Assembly: GCA_016781525.1 (NCBI GenBank) | Contig: JADDQE010000158.1 | Span: forward strand, 1-34,642 | From: a bacterium | GTDB taxonomy: Bacteria; Chloroflexota; Chloroflexia; Chloroflexales; Kallotenuaceae | DNA: 34,642 bases | Direction of reading: 5' to 3' | Shown here: one piece after another, positions 23,926 through 32,278 of the stretch | How positions within the stretch are numbered: position 1 is the first letter of the stretch | How the letters are laid out: each line of letters starts with the position of its first letter | Program-made: the position numbers and the translations under genes | Notes under the pieces: generated by a model | Told to the model about the DNA's origin: nothing | Database searches by the model: none | Seen by the model: only the letters and a program-made list of their open reading frames with translations

Positions 23926-25224
23926 TTAGATATAAACGTCGGTGTGCTGGCGCAGCAGCTCGCTTGCACGGGCGGGCTTGATATTCCGCTCACGGACCAT
24001 CTGCTCGGCGACCAGGTCTACCAGCGTCCCACTTGCCCCCACGCTCATGGCGATCTGTCGTGCGTGCAAGGCCATATGTCCCTGCTGAATGCCTTCGGTC
24101 GCCAGGGCACGCATCGCCGCGACGTTAGAGGCGAGCCCAGCGCAGACACACACCTCGGCAAGCTCGCGCGCCGATTGGACGTTCAGCAGCTTGAGCGCAG
24201 CTTGCGCTGCTGGGTGAACCTTCGTCGCCCCGCCCACAATCCCTACCGCCAACGGCATCTCCAGCTCGCCCACGAGATTGCCAGCTTCGTCACGGCGCCA
24301 CGTGCTCAGGGAGGTGTACCGGCCGTTGCGAGCCGCGTACGCATGCGCCCCTGCTTCTACCGCCCGCCAATCTTGTCCGGTCGCAATCAGCACCGGATCG
24401 ATGCCATTGAGGATGCCTTTGTTGTGCGTGGTCGCGCGATAGGGATCGACCGCCGCAAACGCGTACGCATGAAGCATCCCCTGCACCACCTCATGGCCGG
24501 GCATATCGGGACGGGCGAGAGCAGCCGGTGGCAGGACAACCGTGGCCTTCGCAAGCCGTCGGTCGGTCAGGTTAGACAAAATTCGCAGGTAGGCTCGACC
24601 TCCTGTCAGGCGCTCTAGCATCGGTGCCACGGCTTCGGCCATCGAGTTGACCGCATTCGCGCCCATCGCGTCCAAGCAGTCGACCACCACATGCACGACC
24701 AGCATTGGTCCTGTCGGCGAGTCGGCGAAGTGCTGAACCTCAACGTCCTCGGCTCCGCCGCCCAGCTTTACCAAGGAGCTGCTTTGTGCATTGGCCAGCT
24801 CAAGAATTGCGTCGCGCTGCGCCAGTACCGCCGTTCGTGCGGCGTCCACATCGGGTACGTCGACGAGCTGGACCTGTCCAATCATCAGCGCGCGGGTGGA
24901 TGAGGTGCTAAAGCCTCCACCGGCGCGTGCGAGCTTTGCGGCAAACGATGCACCCGCGACGATCGAGGGCTCTTCGACTGCCATTGGAACAAGCTTGTCC
25001 TGGCCGTTGATCTGAAAGTTCGTTGCAATACCTAGCGGCAGCTCAAAGGTTCCCACCACATTTTCGATCATTTTGTCGGCACGTGCTACCGAGAGGATGC
25101 CGTTGCCGCCCCGCAGCATTGTGAGATCCATCTCGTTCAAGCCATCAAACGACTTGACCTCTTGCAGTCGCTGTTCTGGGGATAGCTGGTAGAAGCCGGC
25201 GATGCGCGAGTTTTTCGTGCCCAT
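23926..25224 (-). CDS. mvaA: Class II 3-hydroxy-3-methylglutaryl-CoA reductase
   Basis: A 432-residue enzyme that interconverts HMG-CoA and mevalonate, the committed step of the mevalonate route. The catalytic set is intact: VEEPSIVAGAS (Glu84 or Glu85), DAMGAN (185-190), THNKGILNGI (Lys269), ATGQDWRAVEAG (Asp285) and GHMALHARQIA (His383). VGIVGGATKVHP is the nucleotide-binding stretch. Length and C-terminus fit the soluble class II group. I start at ATG 25222-25224 (MGTKNSRIAG), 34 residues into the longer frame, since family proteins begin there. With the nearby polyprenyl synthase it argues that this organism makes isoprenoids through mevalonate; the other mevalonate enzymes are not in the window. 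Confidence 0.93.
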   Translation of the reverse strand: MGTKNSRIAGFYQLSPEQRLQEVKSFDGLNEMDLTMLRGGNGILSVARADKMIENVVGTFELPLGIATNFQINGQDKLVPMAVEEPSIVAGASFAAKLARAGGGFSTSSTRALMIGQVQLVDVPDVDAARTAVLAQRDAILELANAQSSSLVKLGGGAEDVEVQHFADSPTGPMLVVHVVVDCLDAMGANAVNSMAEAVAPMLERLTGGRAYLRILSNLTDRRLAKATVVLPPAALARPDMPGHEVVQGMLHAYAFAAVDPYRATTHNKGILNGIDPVLIATGQDWRAVEAGAHAYAARNGRYTSLSTWRRDEAGNLVGELEMPLAVGIVGGATKVHPAAQAALKLLNVQSARELAEVCVCAGLASNVAAMRALATEGIQQGHMALHARQIAMSVGASGTLVDLVAEQMVRERNIKPARASELLRQHTDVYI

Positions 25225-25374
25225 AGGTCTGCTCTTGCCTCTTGTGAAGAAATGAACGTTGTGCTGTATGTATTGTATCAACCGATGAGCCAGAGCCGGG
25301 TCTAAAAAGCCGTCAAAAGCTCTCAATGACGCTCTGGAAGCTATCCGGGAGCTGGTTGCGCCTGTGGAGTGCTC

Positions 25375-26163
25375 ATGGTAGGATGCGCCGCTATGCAGAT
25401 CCGCTTCCTATTACGCGTAGCCACTTTCGGACTTCTCCTGGCCTTGGGAACAGCATGTGCGCAGAACCGTCCGGCGCCGCTTCCCCAGGTGGCGACACAG
25501 GAGGCGAACGTAGTGGTTCCATTGCCGGCGGTACTTGATGCGCCCCAGCAATGGAGCGGCCGCACGATTACACTCATTGCGGCGGTTGAGCCTGAGACTG
25601 GAGATCGGGTTCTGACACGCTCCTCGCCGTCAGAGGGTGCTCCAGAGGCAGGAATTTGGCTTGCGCAGCCGCTGCCGGAGGATGTGCGGCGGGATCTCCA
25701 GCAGGGACCAGGTCTGCTGAAACTGCATGGCGTGCTCAGCCCACCTGGAGCCTATGGCACGGAACAGCGCTTCCCCTATCAATTCACCGCGGATAGCGCC
25801 ACTGCCCTAACCCCTGAGCGCTCAACGATTGCAAACCTTGCGCTCAACCCCCATGCGCTCGATCAGATCGTGCTCCGTCTCAGTGGAACCCTGCTCGTGC
25901 GGCCCGACGCTGCGCTCCTGGTCGACGAGGTATCCGAAGGCGGTGTACCGGCGTCTGGTGCGAGCCAGATCAAAGTGCCTCGGTCAGCGCTGGACCAGCG
26001 GCTGCTGGAAGGGTTCAAGTCGGCTGGGGATGTGCGCTGGGGAGCTGTTGAGATAGTCGGCTGGTGGCAAAATGGTGCGTTGACTCCGCTACTGATCACT
26101 AGCAGTGATGGTGCCGCTGCTACAGGTGGCGTGCTTGCTCCATCCGCCACTAGCGAGCCATGA
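25375..26163 (+). CDS. Hypothetical lipoprotein
   Basis: A 262-residue lipoprotein. The hydrophobic stretch FGLLLALGTAC ends in a lipobox. I start at ATG 25375 because GGAG (25366-25369) lies 5 nt before it; ATG 25393 is an alternative and would give a shorter signal. The mature part contains two similar beta-rich halves (about 45-130 and 150-245), each resembling a small OB-like barrel: QQWSGRTITLIAAVEP in the first and DQIVLRLSGTLLVRPD in the second. I cannot name a family. It is divergent from mvaA and followed by a hairpin. Confidence 0.68.
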   Translation: MVGCAAMQIRFLLRVATFGLLLALGTACAQNRPAPLPQVATQEANVVVPLPAVLDAPQQWSGRTITLIAAVEPETGDRVLTRSSPSEGAPEAGIWLAQPLPEDVRRDLQQGPGLLKLHGVLSPPGAYGTEQRFPYQFTADSATALTPERSTIANLALNPHALDQIVLRLSGTLLVRPDAALLVDEVSEGGVPASGASQIKVPRSALDQRLLEGFKSAGDVRWGAVEIVGWWQNGALTPLLITSSDGAAATGGVLAPSATSEP

Positions 26164-26170
26164 GTGACGA

Positions 26171-26197
26171 GCCGGCCTCTGATGCAGAGGGGCCGGC
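26171..26197 (+). terminator. Hairpin terminator after the lipoprotein gene
   Basis: GCCGGCCTCT (26171-26180) pairs with AGAGGGGCCGGC (26186-26197) with a two-base bulge, starting 7 bp after the stop codon. No T-tract follows. Confidence 0.55.
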
Positions 26198-26786
26198 ATG
26201 ATTGAGCTGCCCCATCCTGCCAGTCGGCCTTGCCGCTGCTGGGTTTCTCGCCGGCTGATAACGAGGGTTTGGGCTTAAAACGTCCGGCGGCATAGCCCAA
26301 CGGTCCGTCGTGGTGGGCAAGTACTTGCAGACACGTTTGGCCGGATGCTATGACGACGGCAAGCAGTACCCATGGTGCATTGTATGCCTGCCTTCGGCCG
26401 GGTATTCTTACACTCGTACCAAGCGATACAGGAGAGCAGCACTCACTCACATCACACATCGTGGCAGCAACGTCGTACCACATCGCGCAACCAGGCTTTG
26501 CGGCTGTCGCATCCTAGCTTTCATCGCACCCGCGTCGCAGCTGAGCCGTCATCCTTGCTCGTTGTTCCTACGTTTCACTTCGTCGCAGCTACATCGCAGC
26601 CTCTGCTTTCCTGTATTCCTTGTCCTATATATTTCTAGCCACTTTGTCGCAACAGCACTGGTCACTAGGCCGGTGCTGTTGCTTGTAACGCCCTGGATAG
26701 CATGTCAGCGTCGTCCGAGGGTTTTCAGGCGGCAGGCCAACCAGCGCGGTCCAAGTGGATTTGCCGGCTGGTCCACGCTGCTGCCC
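26198..26786. other. 590-bp region without a gene; repeated RTCGCA motifs
   Basis: No coding frame here looks real and no known RNA family is evident. Two things stand out. First, RTCGCA occurs six times (26506, 26523, 26534, 26582, 26593, 26646), two pairs being spaced exactly 11 bp apart. Second, a perfect 12-bp palindrome, GCAAGTACTTGC, lies at 26317-26328. A hairpin at 26650-26681 (CAACAGCAC with GTGCTGTTG) may terminate the minus-strand moaC transcript. Confidence 0.4.
26650..26681 (-). terminator. Hairpin downstream of the Clp_N-MoaC gene
   Basis: A 9-bp perfect stem, CAACAGCAC (26650-26658) with GTGCTGTTG (26673-26681), extended by partial pairing TGG/CCG inward. It lies 105 bp past the moaC stop and lacks a T-tract on either strand, so its role is uncertain. 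Confidence 0.4.
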
Positions 26787-27752
26787 TTACTCGAGTACGA
26801 TATCGCCGCTCTTGCCGCCGTGCTTTTCGGCAAGGCGAATATCTGTTAGCCGGATACCGCGATCCACGGCCTTACACATATCGTAGAGTGTTAATGCCGC
26901 CACCGACACGGCCGTGAGTGCTTCCATCTCGACGCCGGTCTTGCCCGTCGTGCGTACAGTCGCCTCGATTAAAAGCGCATTCCGAGGTAGATCCGGGGTG
27001 ATCTCGACGCTGACCTTGGAGAGCATCAGTGGATGACAGAGCGGAATAAGGTCGCTCGTCCTCTTCGCGGCCATGATACCGGCAATACGTGCCGTCGCTA
27101 GTACATCGCCTTTGGGTGTGCTTCCACTGAGAATCAGTGCCAGCGTCTCGGCTTGCATAATCACGCTGCCACGCGCGACTGCCTCACGCGCAGTGTCCTC
27201 TTTCGCGCCAACGTCGACCATGTGCGCCTGGCCGCGCTGGTCAAGGTGGGTTAGCTGCGGTTCGGCTGGTAGCGGCACATCGAGCGGCGTGGGCTGCCGC
27301 ATAAAGGTGAACGTACGGTCACGGAGGTATTCACGCTCGATGCCCAGCGCCTGCAAGACGCCTAGTGCGGCGTTCCCCGGAATTTCGAGCAGTGCCAGCA
27401 ACAGGTGTTCGGTGTTGATCCGCTCTTGGCCAAACGCTTGGCGCAGCCGGTCTGCCAGCTCAAACATATCTTGGGTGCGCTGCGTCCAGTTGATTTCGGC
27501 GCGTTCGGCGGGACGCCGCAGCGTGCCATGGCCGGCAAGTAGCTCTACGGCCTCGCGGAGCTTTGGCAACGTTACCCCGAAGCTCGCTAACGTCTGTGCT
27601 GCGATGCCGTTAGATGTGCGAAACAGACCTAGCAGCAAATGTTCCGTACCGATCAGCCGCTGTCGATAGGTGTTGGCCTCTTCCTGAGCCAGGCCAACGA
27701 CCTGCTGCGCCTCTTCGGCCAGCCGTTCCACCAACGTTGTGCGATCCGCCAT
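26787..27752 (-). CDS. moaC: Clp_N double-repeat / MoaC fusion (cyclic pyranopterin monophosphate synthase)
   Basis: A 321-residue fusion in one uninterrupted frame. Residues about 5-148 form a Clp N-terminal double repeat ([17 protein letters not shown] and [19 protein letters not shown]), the substrate- or adaptor-binding module of ClpA/ClpC; no AAA+ ATPase follows. Residues about 166-321 are a complete MoaC, which makes cyclic pyranopterin monophosphate in molybdenum cofactor synthesis. Its key residues are present: [13 protein letters not shown] (Lys214), LCHPL (His240), GVEMEALTA (Glu275, Glu277) and YDMCKAVD (Asp291, Lys294). The two are joined by a Pro-rich linker (about 150-165). MoaC alone is normally about 160 residues. 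I start at ATG 27752, with AGGAG four nt before it. No other moa gene is in the window. The Clp_N part may bind a protease or adaptor; this is inference. Confidence 0.9.
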   Translation of the reverse strand: MADRTTLVERLAEEAQQVVGLAQEEANTYRQRLIGTEHLLLGLFRTSNGIAAQTLASFGVTLPKLREAVELLAGHGTLRRPAERAEINWTQRTQDMFELADRLRQAFGQERINTEHLLLALLEIPGNAALGVLQALGIEREYLRDRTFTFMRQPTPLDVPLPAEPQLTHLDQRGQAHMVDVGAKEDTAREAVARGSVIMQAETLALILSGSTPKGDVLATARIAGIMAAKRTSDLIPLCHPLMLSKVSVEITPDLPRNALLIEATVRTTGKTGVEMEALTAVSVAALTLYDMCKAVDRGIRLTDIRLAEKHGGKSGDIVLE

Positions 27753-27773
27753 ACAACTCCTCTGTGTGCGACG

Positions 27774-27779
27774 TATAAT
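27774..27779. promoter_or_regulatory. Candidate shared -10 in a divergent intergenic region
   Basis: TATAAT on the plus strand overlaps TATTAT on the minus strand, in the 109-bp gap between moaC (minus) and the M1-peptidase gene (plus). The plus-strand -35 (CATACA, 18-bp spacer) is weak and I see no good minus-strand -35, so use by either gene is only suggested. Confidence 0.35.
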
Positions 27780-27861
27780 AGCACACCGGTGTTTCCAGGC
27801 ACATCCGCTCGTCTCTAGGCTGCGTACATGCGATCTGAGCGCACTGCTTGAAAGGATATCC

Positions 27862-28623
27862 ATGCAACGACGGACTATCTGGATCATTGGCGGGAGCGTC
27901 GTCGGTGTACTGCTCGTGCTATGCCTTCTGGTCGGCGGGATCGCTTGGTTTATGACGCGTCAAGTGCAGCGCCAGGAGCAGGAGCTTTCCAACATACTGG
28001 CAACCATAACGGCTAATGTCGAAGCGGTCGGCGTAACCGCAACGGCCGAGCTCGACGCAGCTGGACCGAGGGCGACGTCGGGCCCGGCTGTGGAGCCCAC
28101 GGTAGGCGCCACGGCACAGGCTACTGGTCCAACCGATCTGGCGACGATCCCAGCGGAGGCAACGACGTCTGCGACGGTTACACCAGGAGGCGCGGACAAT
28201 GCGAACGTCTCAGCGGCGCTGGTACCTCAAAGCCAGCTAGCGCTCGCGGAGCAGGGCAACGCCACGCTATACCAGATCGAGGCTGTGCTCGACCCCGAGC
28301 AGCATACGGTTGCTGGCGAGCAGAGCGTACGCTTGACGAATACCGAGGATGTTGCTCTGGACGAGCTCTATTTTCGCCTCTACGTCAATGCGCCCCACTA
28401 TAACGAAGGGGGGATCATCGTCACCGCTGTTACGGTGGATGGTGTCACGGCGACGCCGGCGCTGGAAGCCGATGAGACGACGCTGCGGATCAGGCTGCCT
28501 CGGCAGCTGCAACCGGGTGCTACGACCGAGGTTGCCATGCGTTTCACCACAACGGTGCCGCAGTCGGGCGGTGGCTACGGCATTTTTAATGAAGACGAAG
28601 GCGTCTTCGCGCTTTACAACTGA
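27862..28623 (+). CDS. N-terminal part of the interrupted M1-like peptidase
   Basis: The first 253 codons. An N-terminal membrane anchor ([20 protein letters not shown], about 7-26) is followed by a Thr/Ala-rich linker (about 50-115) and the all-beta N-terminal domain of M1 peptidases (about 125-253; [20 protein letters not shown]). AAGGA (27852-27856) lies 5 nt before ATG 27862. The part made before the TGA would hold no catalytic residue. Confidence 0.75.
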   Translation: MQRRTIWIIGGSVVGVLLVLCLLVGGIAWFMTRQVQRQEQELSNILATITANVEAVGVTATAELDAAGPRATSGPAVEPTVGATAQATGPTDLATIPAEATTSATVTPGGADNANVSAALVPQSQLALAEQGNATLYQIEAVLDPEQHTVAGEQSVRLTNTEDVALDELYFRLYVNAPHYNEGGIIVTAVTVDGVTATPALEADETTLRIRLPRQLQPGATTEVAMRFTTTVPQSGGGYGIFNEDEGVFALYN

Positions 28624-28638
28624 CATCCCGAGCTAGCG

Positions 28639-29718
28639 GTGTACGAGGAGGGAGGCTGGAAGCTAAACCCCGTCACCGAGCAGGGCGACCCCACGAACAC
28701 CGACGCGGCGAACTATGAGGTTGCTTTTGGCGCCCCTAAGGGCTTTACCGTCATAACGAGCGGTACGGATGTCGGGCAGACGGACGAGAGCGGGAGCATG
28801 GTCGTACACCACAGCGTCACAGCGCTCGCTCGTAACTTTGTCGTCGTCGCCAGCGATCGGTATGAGCAGGTGTCAGGTCAGGTGGGTGAAACCCAGGTCT
28901 CCTCCTACTACCTGCCGGATGATGCCAAGGGTGGCCAAGCCGCGCTTGATACAACCCTCAAGTCCCTCGATATCTTCGGCGAAGCCTTTGGGCAGTATCC
29001 TTATACTGAGCTGGACGTCACGCAGGTTGTCCTGGGTGGCGGCGCTGCAGGCATGGAGGCGACCGGCCTCATCATGATTGGTAAGGATTTGTATGGTGGC
29101 GAAGGCCGCGATCCTCTCGGCGAGGCAGGTGGCCTCTTCGGGGGTGCCGGTGGCGCAGATGCACTCGCGTTTACAACCGCACACGAGGTTGCGCATCAGT
29201 GGTGGTATAGCGTGGTCGGGAGCGATGCTTACGAGCAGCCTTGGCTTGATGAGTCGCTGACCAACTGGTCGTCGGCCTTCTATGTTGACGAGGCGCTTGG
29301 GCCTGAGGCCGGCAGGCTCGCGCGAGACCTGTTTATCGGCCTCGGCTACCGCGTGGTCCTGGCTGAAGGCGATCAGCGCTTAGACCAGCCGGTCGACAAG
29401 TTCGACAGCCAAGCCTACGGCGGTATCGTCTACGGTAAAGGCGCCTTGATGTACGACGTGCTGCGAGCAGAGCTTGGGGATCAAAAATTCTTTGAGTTTC
29501 TGCGGCGCTACTACCGCGAGCAGCAGTTCGACCGTGCCGATAGCGACGAGTGGTTACGCACGCTCAATGCTGTCGCGGGGAAGGATATGACGCCCTTCTA
29601 TCAGAAATGGGTGGAAGGTGCCGAGATTCAGCCAGCTAACTTGCCGCCCGCTGGACCGCTAGGCGAGATGCTAAGTCGCCTCGAGAGTGCGCTGCCCGAA
29701 GGTAGCTCGGCGCCATAA
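28639..29718 (+). CDS. C-terminal catalytic part of the interrupted M1-like peptidase
   Basis: A 359-codon open frame from a GTG that is probably an internal valine. It holds the substrate-binding motif GGGAAGMEATGLI (a GAMEN-like loop) and the zinc site HEVAHQWW (29182-29205). The third ligand Glu lies 18 residues after the second His, in LDESLTNW. A helical C-terminal part follows (about 215-340, YGKGALMYDVLRAELG). It is the gluzincin core that gives aminopeptidase activity in the M1 family. Confidence 0.8.
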   Translation: MYEEGGWKLNPVTEQGDPTNTDAANYEVAFGAPKGFTVITSGTDVGQTDESGSMVVHHSVTALARNFVVVASDRYEQVSGQVGETQVSSYYLPDDAKGGQAALDTTLKSLDIFGEAFGQYPYTELDVTQVVLGGGAAGMEATGLIMIGKDLYGGEGRDPLGEAGGLFGGAGGADALAFTTAHEVAHQWWYSVVGSDAYEQPWLDESLTNWSSAFYVDEALGPEAGRLARDLFIGLGYRVVLAEGDQRLDQPVDKFDSQAYGGIVYGKGALMYDVLRAELGDQKFFEFLRRYYREQQFDRADSDEWLRTLNAVAGKDMTPFYQKWVEGAEIQPANLPPAGPLGEMLSRLESALPEGSSAP

Positions 29719-29754
29719 GTACGTCAGCCACAATTGGGGTCTACCGCCTCGACC

Positions 29755-29788
29755 GAGACGTCTCACGTACAGGTGCGTGAGACGTCTC
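29755..29788. terminator. Hairpin between convergent M1-like and hypothetical genes
   Basis: A perfect 13-bp stem, GAGACGTCTCACG (29755-29767) with CGTGAGACGTCTC (29776-29788), loop TACAGGTG. Weak T-tract (AGATTAACC). Confidence 0.65.
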
Positions 29789-29861
29789 AGATTAACCCTC
29801 AACGGGCTGTAAACGGCTAGTCTTGCGTTAGGCAGCCAACTGCGCCGATCTGCTTTTGGCT

Positions 29862-30290
29862 TTAACGTACGCTGGAGTCGTCGGCGTCGCCGGTCCGCTC
29901 GGGGTTGTCCACGCCGCGCAGCCGATTCCATAGCTGGTAGTCGACGCCCTGTTTAGGAATAATAATGTTATTGCGCCCGACCTCGATGCCTCCTGTCGGA
30001 GCTTTCGACTCTTGGCGCGTTGGCGTTGCGAGGTCGATGTAGACCGCTCCCTGCTCCAGCCGATCGCCTGGCTGCAACACGACGATCCGGTTGAGCTCGT
30101 CCTTGGTAAGCTCCGGGAGGATACGGTGCAGCTCTTTTAGGCTACCAGCCGCAGGAGCTTGCTGCTCGGGGTTTGTCCCCAGCTGCGCGTGGTTAATGCC
30201 TTGGTCCGTGTCACCGAAGAGATCGCGATCGAATTCATCCATCTCGCGATCCTTTGGCTCGGTATGTGGTGTGAATTTACGCTCGGTCAT
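29862..30290 (-). CDS. Hypothetical hydrophilic protein
   Basis: A 142-residue, acidic, probably cytoplasmic protein with no membrane segment. It begins MTERKFTPHTEPKDREMDEF and has a helical stretch (SLKELHRILPELTKDELNRI, about 50-69). A short beta part, RIVVLQPGDRLEQGAVYIDL, follows and could be a small barrel. I do not recognise a family. A strong AAGGAGGAGG lies just before the ATG. It is 107 bp downstream of the metallophosphoesterase on the same strand, so the two may be co-transcribed. Confidence 0.65.
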   Translation of the reverse strand: MTERKFTPHTEPKDREMDEFDRDLFGDTDQGINHAQLGTNPEQQAPAAGSLKELHRILPELTKDELNRIVVLQPGDRLEQGAVYIDLATPTRQESKAPTGGIEVGRNNIIIPKQGVDYQLWNRLRGVDNPERTGDADDSSVR

Positions 30291-30397
30291 TTGCTTCCTC
30301 CTCCTTGGGCCATACAGCCGTCGTCAGATACCTGTCGTTCTCGCGTCTGTTCAAATACAGCAGGATGCATACCCGCCCGCACTGCACAGCCGCGTCG

Positions 30398-31153
30398 TTA
30401 CACACTGCGTGTTTGTGCGACAGGAACTTCAAGAATGCGAAACGCAGGCTGTTCGGGATAGCTCTTTTGGAGCAGTGAGAGGGCGACGTTGTACACCGGA
30501 ATACCACCGATGGTGCGGCCCTCTGGACGGCCGTTATGCGCGTGGCCGTGGAAGATGGCGTCGACGGGGTACCGCGCGAAGGGCTCTTCCAACCGGCTAG
30601 TACCAAGCCATGGGAAAATTTCGAGCGGCTCGCCCTCGACCGTGCCCTGGACTGGAGCGTAATGCAGCACGCCGATCCGCGTCTCGGTGCGCAGCCGAGC
30701 TAGGGCAGACTCCAGCTTAAGCGCTTCGTCGAGCGCTTCCTGTACAAAGTGCTTGATGGCGGGCTCGCCCCAGAAGCCCAGCGTGCCGCGACCGAAGCCA
30801 CCGCCGAAGCCTTTGGTGCCGGCAAAACCGACGCCCTTGATCTCGCAGGTGTCGCCGTCGAGCAGCGTCATTCCCGCCTCCGTGAGGATGCTTTTGACGT
30901 CGTCGACGTAGCCAGCTTCATAGTCATGATTACCCAGCACTCCGACAATTGGCAGCTTGAACCCGGCCAAATCCTGTGCCAAAATCTCAGCCTCTTCGGG
31001 CAGTCCATAGTCGGTGAGATCACCGCAGAGCAACAATATATCTGCGCTCTCGGCAATCTCAGCGAATAAGGTCTGCAGGCTTCCCTGCGAGGTCTTGCCA
31101 TAATGAATATCGCTGACAGCTGCCAAACGGACGGTTCCCTGTGTCTCGGCCAT
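30398..31153 (-). CDS. Calcineurin-like metallophosphoesterase
   Basis: A 251-residue phosphoesterase from Met40 of the open frame, chosen because AAGGAGG lies 8 nt upstream and the family N-terminus begins RLAAVSDIHYG. Metal motifs: SDIHYG (Asp15, His17), CGDLTDYG (Asp45), GNHD (Asn75-His76-Asp77), LHYAPV (His) and HGHAHNG. It is unlike the phosphoesterase at 337-1239 in length and spacing and belongs to a YkuE/Icc-like branch. Substrate unknown. It may be co-transcribed with the hypothetical gene downstream. Confidence 0.87.
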   Translation of the reverse strand: MAETQGTVRLAAVSDIHYGKTSQGSLQTLFAEIAESADILLLCGDLTDYGLPEEAEILAQDLAGFKLPIVGVLGNHDYEAGYVDDVKSILTEAGMTLLDGDTCEIKGVGFAGTKGFGGGFGRGTLGFWGEPAIKHFVQEALDEALKLESALARLRTETRIGVLHYAPVQGTVEGEPLEIFPWLGTSRLEEPFARYPVDAIFHGHAHNGRPEGRTIGGIPVYNVALSLLQKSYPEQPAFRILEVPVAQTRSV

Positions 31154-31394
31154 TCGCCTATCCTCCTTGCTAATGCTTCGTTTCTTTACCCACGGGAGCT
31201 GCTCCCGGTCGATCTGCTGTTGTCGACGTGCGCAAGATGCGTACCCTAGTGGCACGTCTTTTGCCTCCATGATGCTTTACGCAGTGGGGCACAATCGCGT
31301 GCCTAGCTGTAGCTGTGTAGACACCCCCGGTTCAGCCCAAAAAGGACCATGTGCCAGGTTGGTTGTGGTGTTCTAACGGGTCAAGGGAGGCGAC

Positions 31395-32204
31395 ATGCCA
31401 GGTGAAATCTGGACCCAAGACGCGCTCGATCCGGAAGCGCGTGAGTTCTATTGCCGCACGCTTAGTGTGCTCAACGAGGCACAGATGCCCTATCTTGTGG
31501 GTGGCGCGTATGCATTCGAGCGCTACACCACGATCGCGCGGGATACCAAAGATCTTGATATTTTTGTGCGGCAGGCGGACTTTGATCGGGTGATGGATGT
31601 TCTGTCCGGCGCAGGCTACCGCACGGAGTTCACGTTCTCCCATTGGCTGGGCAAAGCATACTCGGGTGAACACTTTGTCGACGTCATTTTCCGGTCGGGT
31701 AATGGGGTGGCAGAGGTAGACGACAGCTGGTTCGCGCACGCAGCCGAAGCCGAGGTGCTCGGGATACCCGTTAAGCTCTGCGCGGTGGAAGATATCTTAT
31801 GGACAAAAGCCCTGATCATGGAGCGCGAGCGCTATGATGGCGCCGACGTCGCTCACTTGCTGCGAGCGTGCGCTGAAGGGCTCGACTGGAAGTATCTCGT
31901 TGCCGTCCTCGGGCCGCACTGGCGAGTGCTCCTCAGCCACCTTATTCTCTTCGGGTTTATCTATCCCGGCGAACGTACAAAAATTCCCGAGTGGGTGATG
32001 CAGGATCTGGTGGGACGCCTGCAAGCGGAGCTCGCTAGTCCGGCAGCGCAGACGAAGCTGTGCCAAGGGTCGCTGCTGTCGCGCGAGCAGTACTTGGTTG
32101 ATCTGCATCATTGGGGCTACCTGGACGCCCGGATTGAGCCGCGCGGCAACATGACGGTGGAAGAGACCGAAGCCTGGACGCGCGCGATCGACGAAGATAA
32201 ATAG
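31395..32204 (+). CDS. Nucleotidyltransferase-fold protein
   Basis: A 269-residue protein with the polymerase-beta-like nucleotidyltransferase signature near the N-terminus: LVGGAYAFER (Gly36, Gly37) and TKDLDIFV (Asp53, Asp55), which would bind metal and nucleotide. The third acidic position may be in VDVIF (about 96-100). The C-terminal half is helical (WKYLVAVLGPHWRVLLSHLI). It resembles stand-alone minimal transferases used on proteins or small molecules. No toxin-antitoxin partner is adjacent. AAGGGAGG lies just before the ATG. A terminator follows. Confidence 0.72.
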   Translation: MPGEIWTQDALDPEAREFYCRTLSVLNEAQMPYLVGGAYAFERYTTIARDTKDLDIFVRQADFDRVMDVLSGAGYRTEFTFSHWLGKAYSGEHFVDVIFRSGNGVAEVDDSWFAHAAEAEVLGIPVKLCAVEDILWTKALIMERERYDGADVAHLLRACAEGLDWKYLVAVLGPHWRVLLSHLILFGFIYPGERTKIPEWVMQDLVGRLQAELASPAAQTKLCQGSLLSREQYLVDLHHWGYLDARIEPRGNMTVEETEAWTRAIDEDK

Positions 32205-32213
32205 GCTGTTAAT

Positions 32214-32276
32214 GAGCGCAGAGCACAAAGAATAACGCAAGTACCTCATGTGCTCTACGCTCTGATCTTTAGTTTT
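32214..32276 (+). terminator. Terminator after the nucleotidyltransferase gene
   Basis: GAGCG plus AGAGCACA (32214-32227) pair with TGTGCTCT plus CGCTC (32249-32262), with one mismatch, and a T-rich tail (TGATCTTTAGTTTT) follows. The gene at 32279 ends on the other strand right after it. Confidence 0.65.
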
Positions 32277-32278
32277 CC

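Larger units (their letters stand above)
27862..29718 (+). pseudogene. M1-family metallopeptidase gene interrupted by an in-frame TGA
   Basis: One 618-codon frame with a single TGA at codon 254 (28621-28623). Both sides are the same frame and read as one protein: FALYN, then stop, then HPELAVYEEGGW. The family's equivalent position is Trp (NWHPELAVY-like), and TGG to TGA is one base, so the interruption looks like a recent nonsense mutation or a sequence error rather than decay. No other damage is visible. If read through, the protein is a membrane-anchored zinc aminopeptidase-like protein with all catalytic residues. Translation of the second half alone from GTG 28639 is possible, but no ribosome site precedes it. 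Confidence 0.8.

Noticed and set aside
23842-24618. Long plus-strand open frame (258 codons) opposite the HMG-CoA reductase gene
   Set aside because: It is entirely antisense to mvaA, whose catalytic motifs are intact; the frame reads as low-complexity Arg/His-rich protein with no family features.
28621-28623. TGA as selenocysteine or a genome-wide reassigned Trp codon
   Set aside because: TGA ends other genes here (ureohydrolase 13777-13779, response regulator 15117-15119, lipoprotein 26161-26163). The family residue is Trp rather than Cys, and I see no SECIS-like hairpin just downstream.
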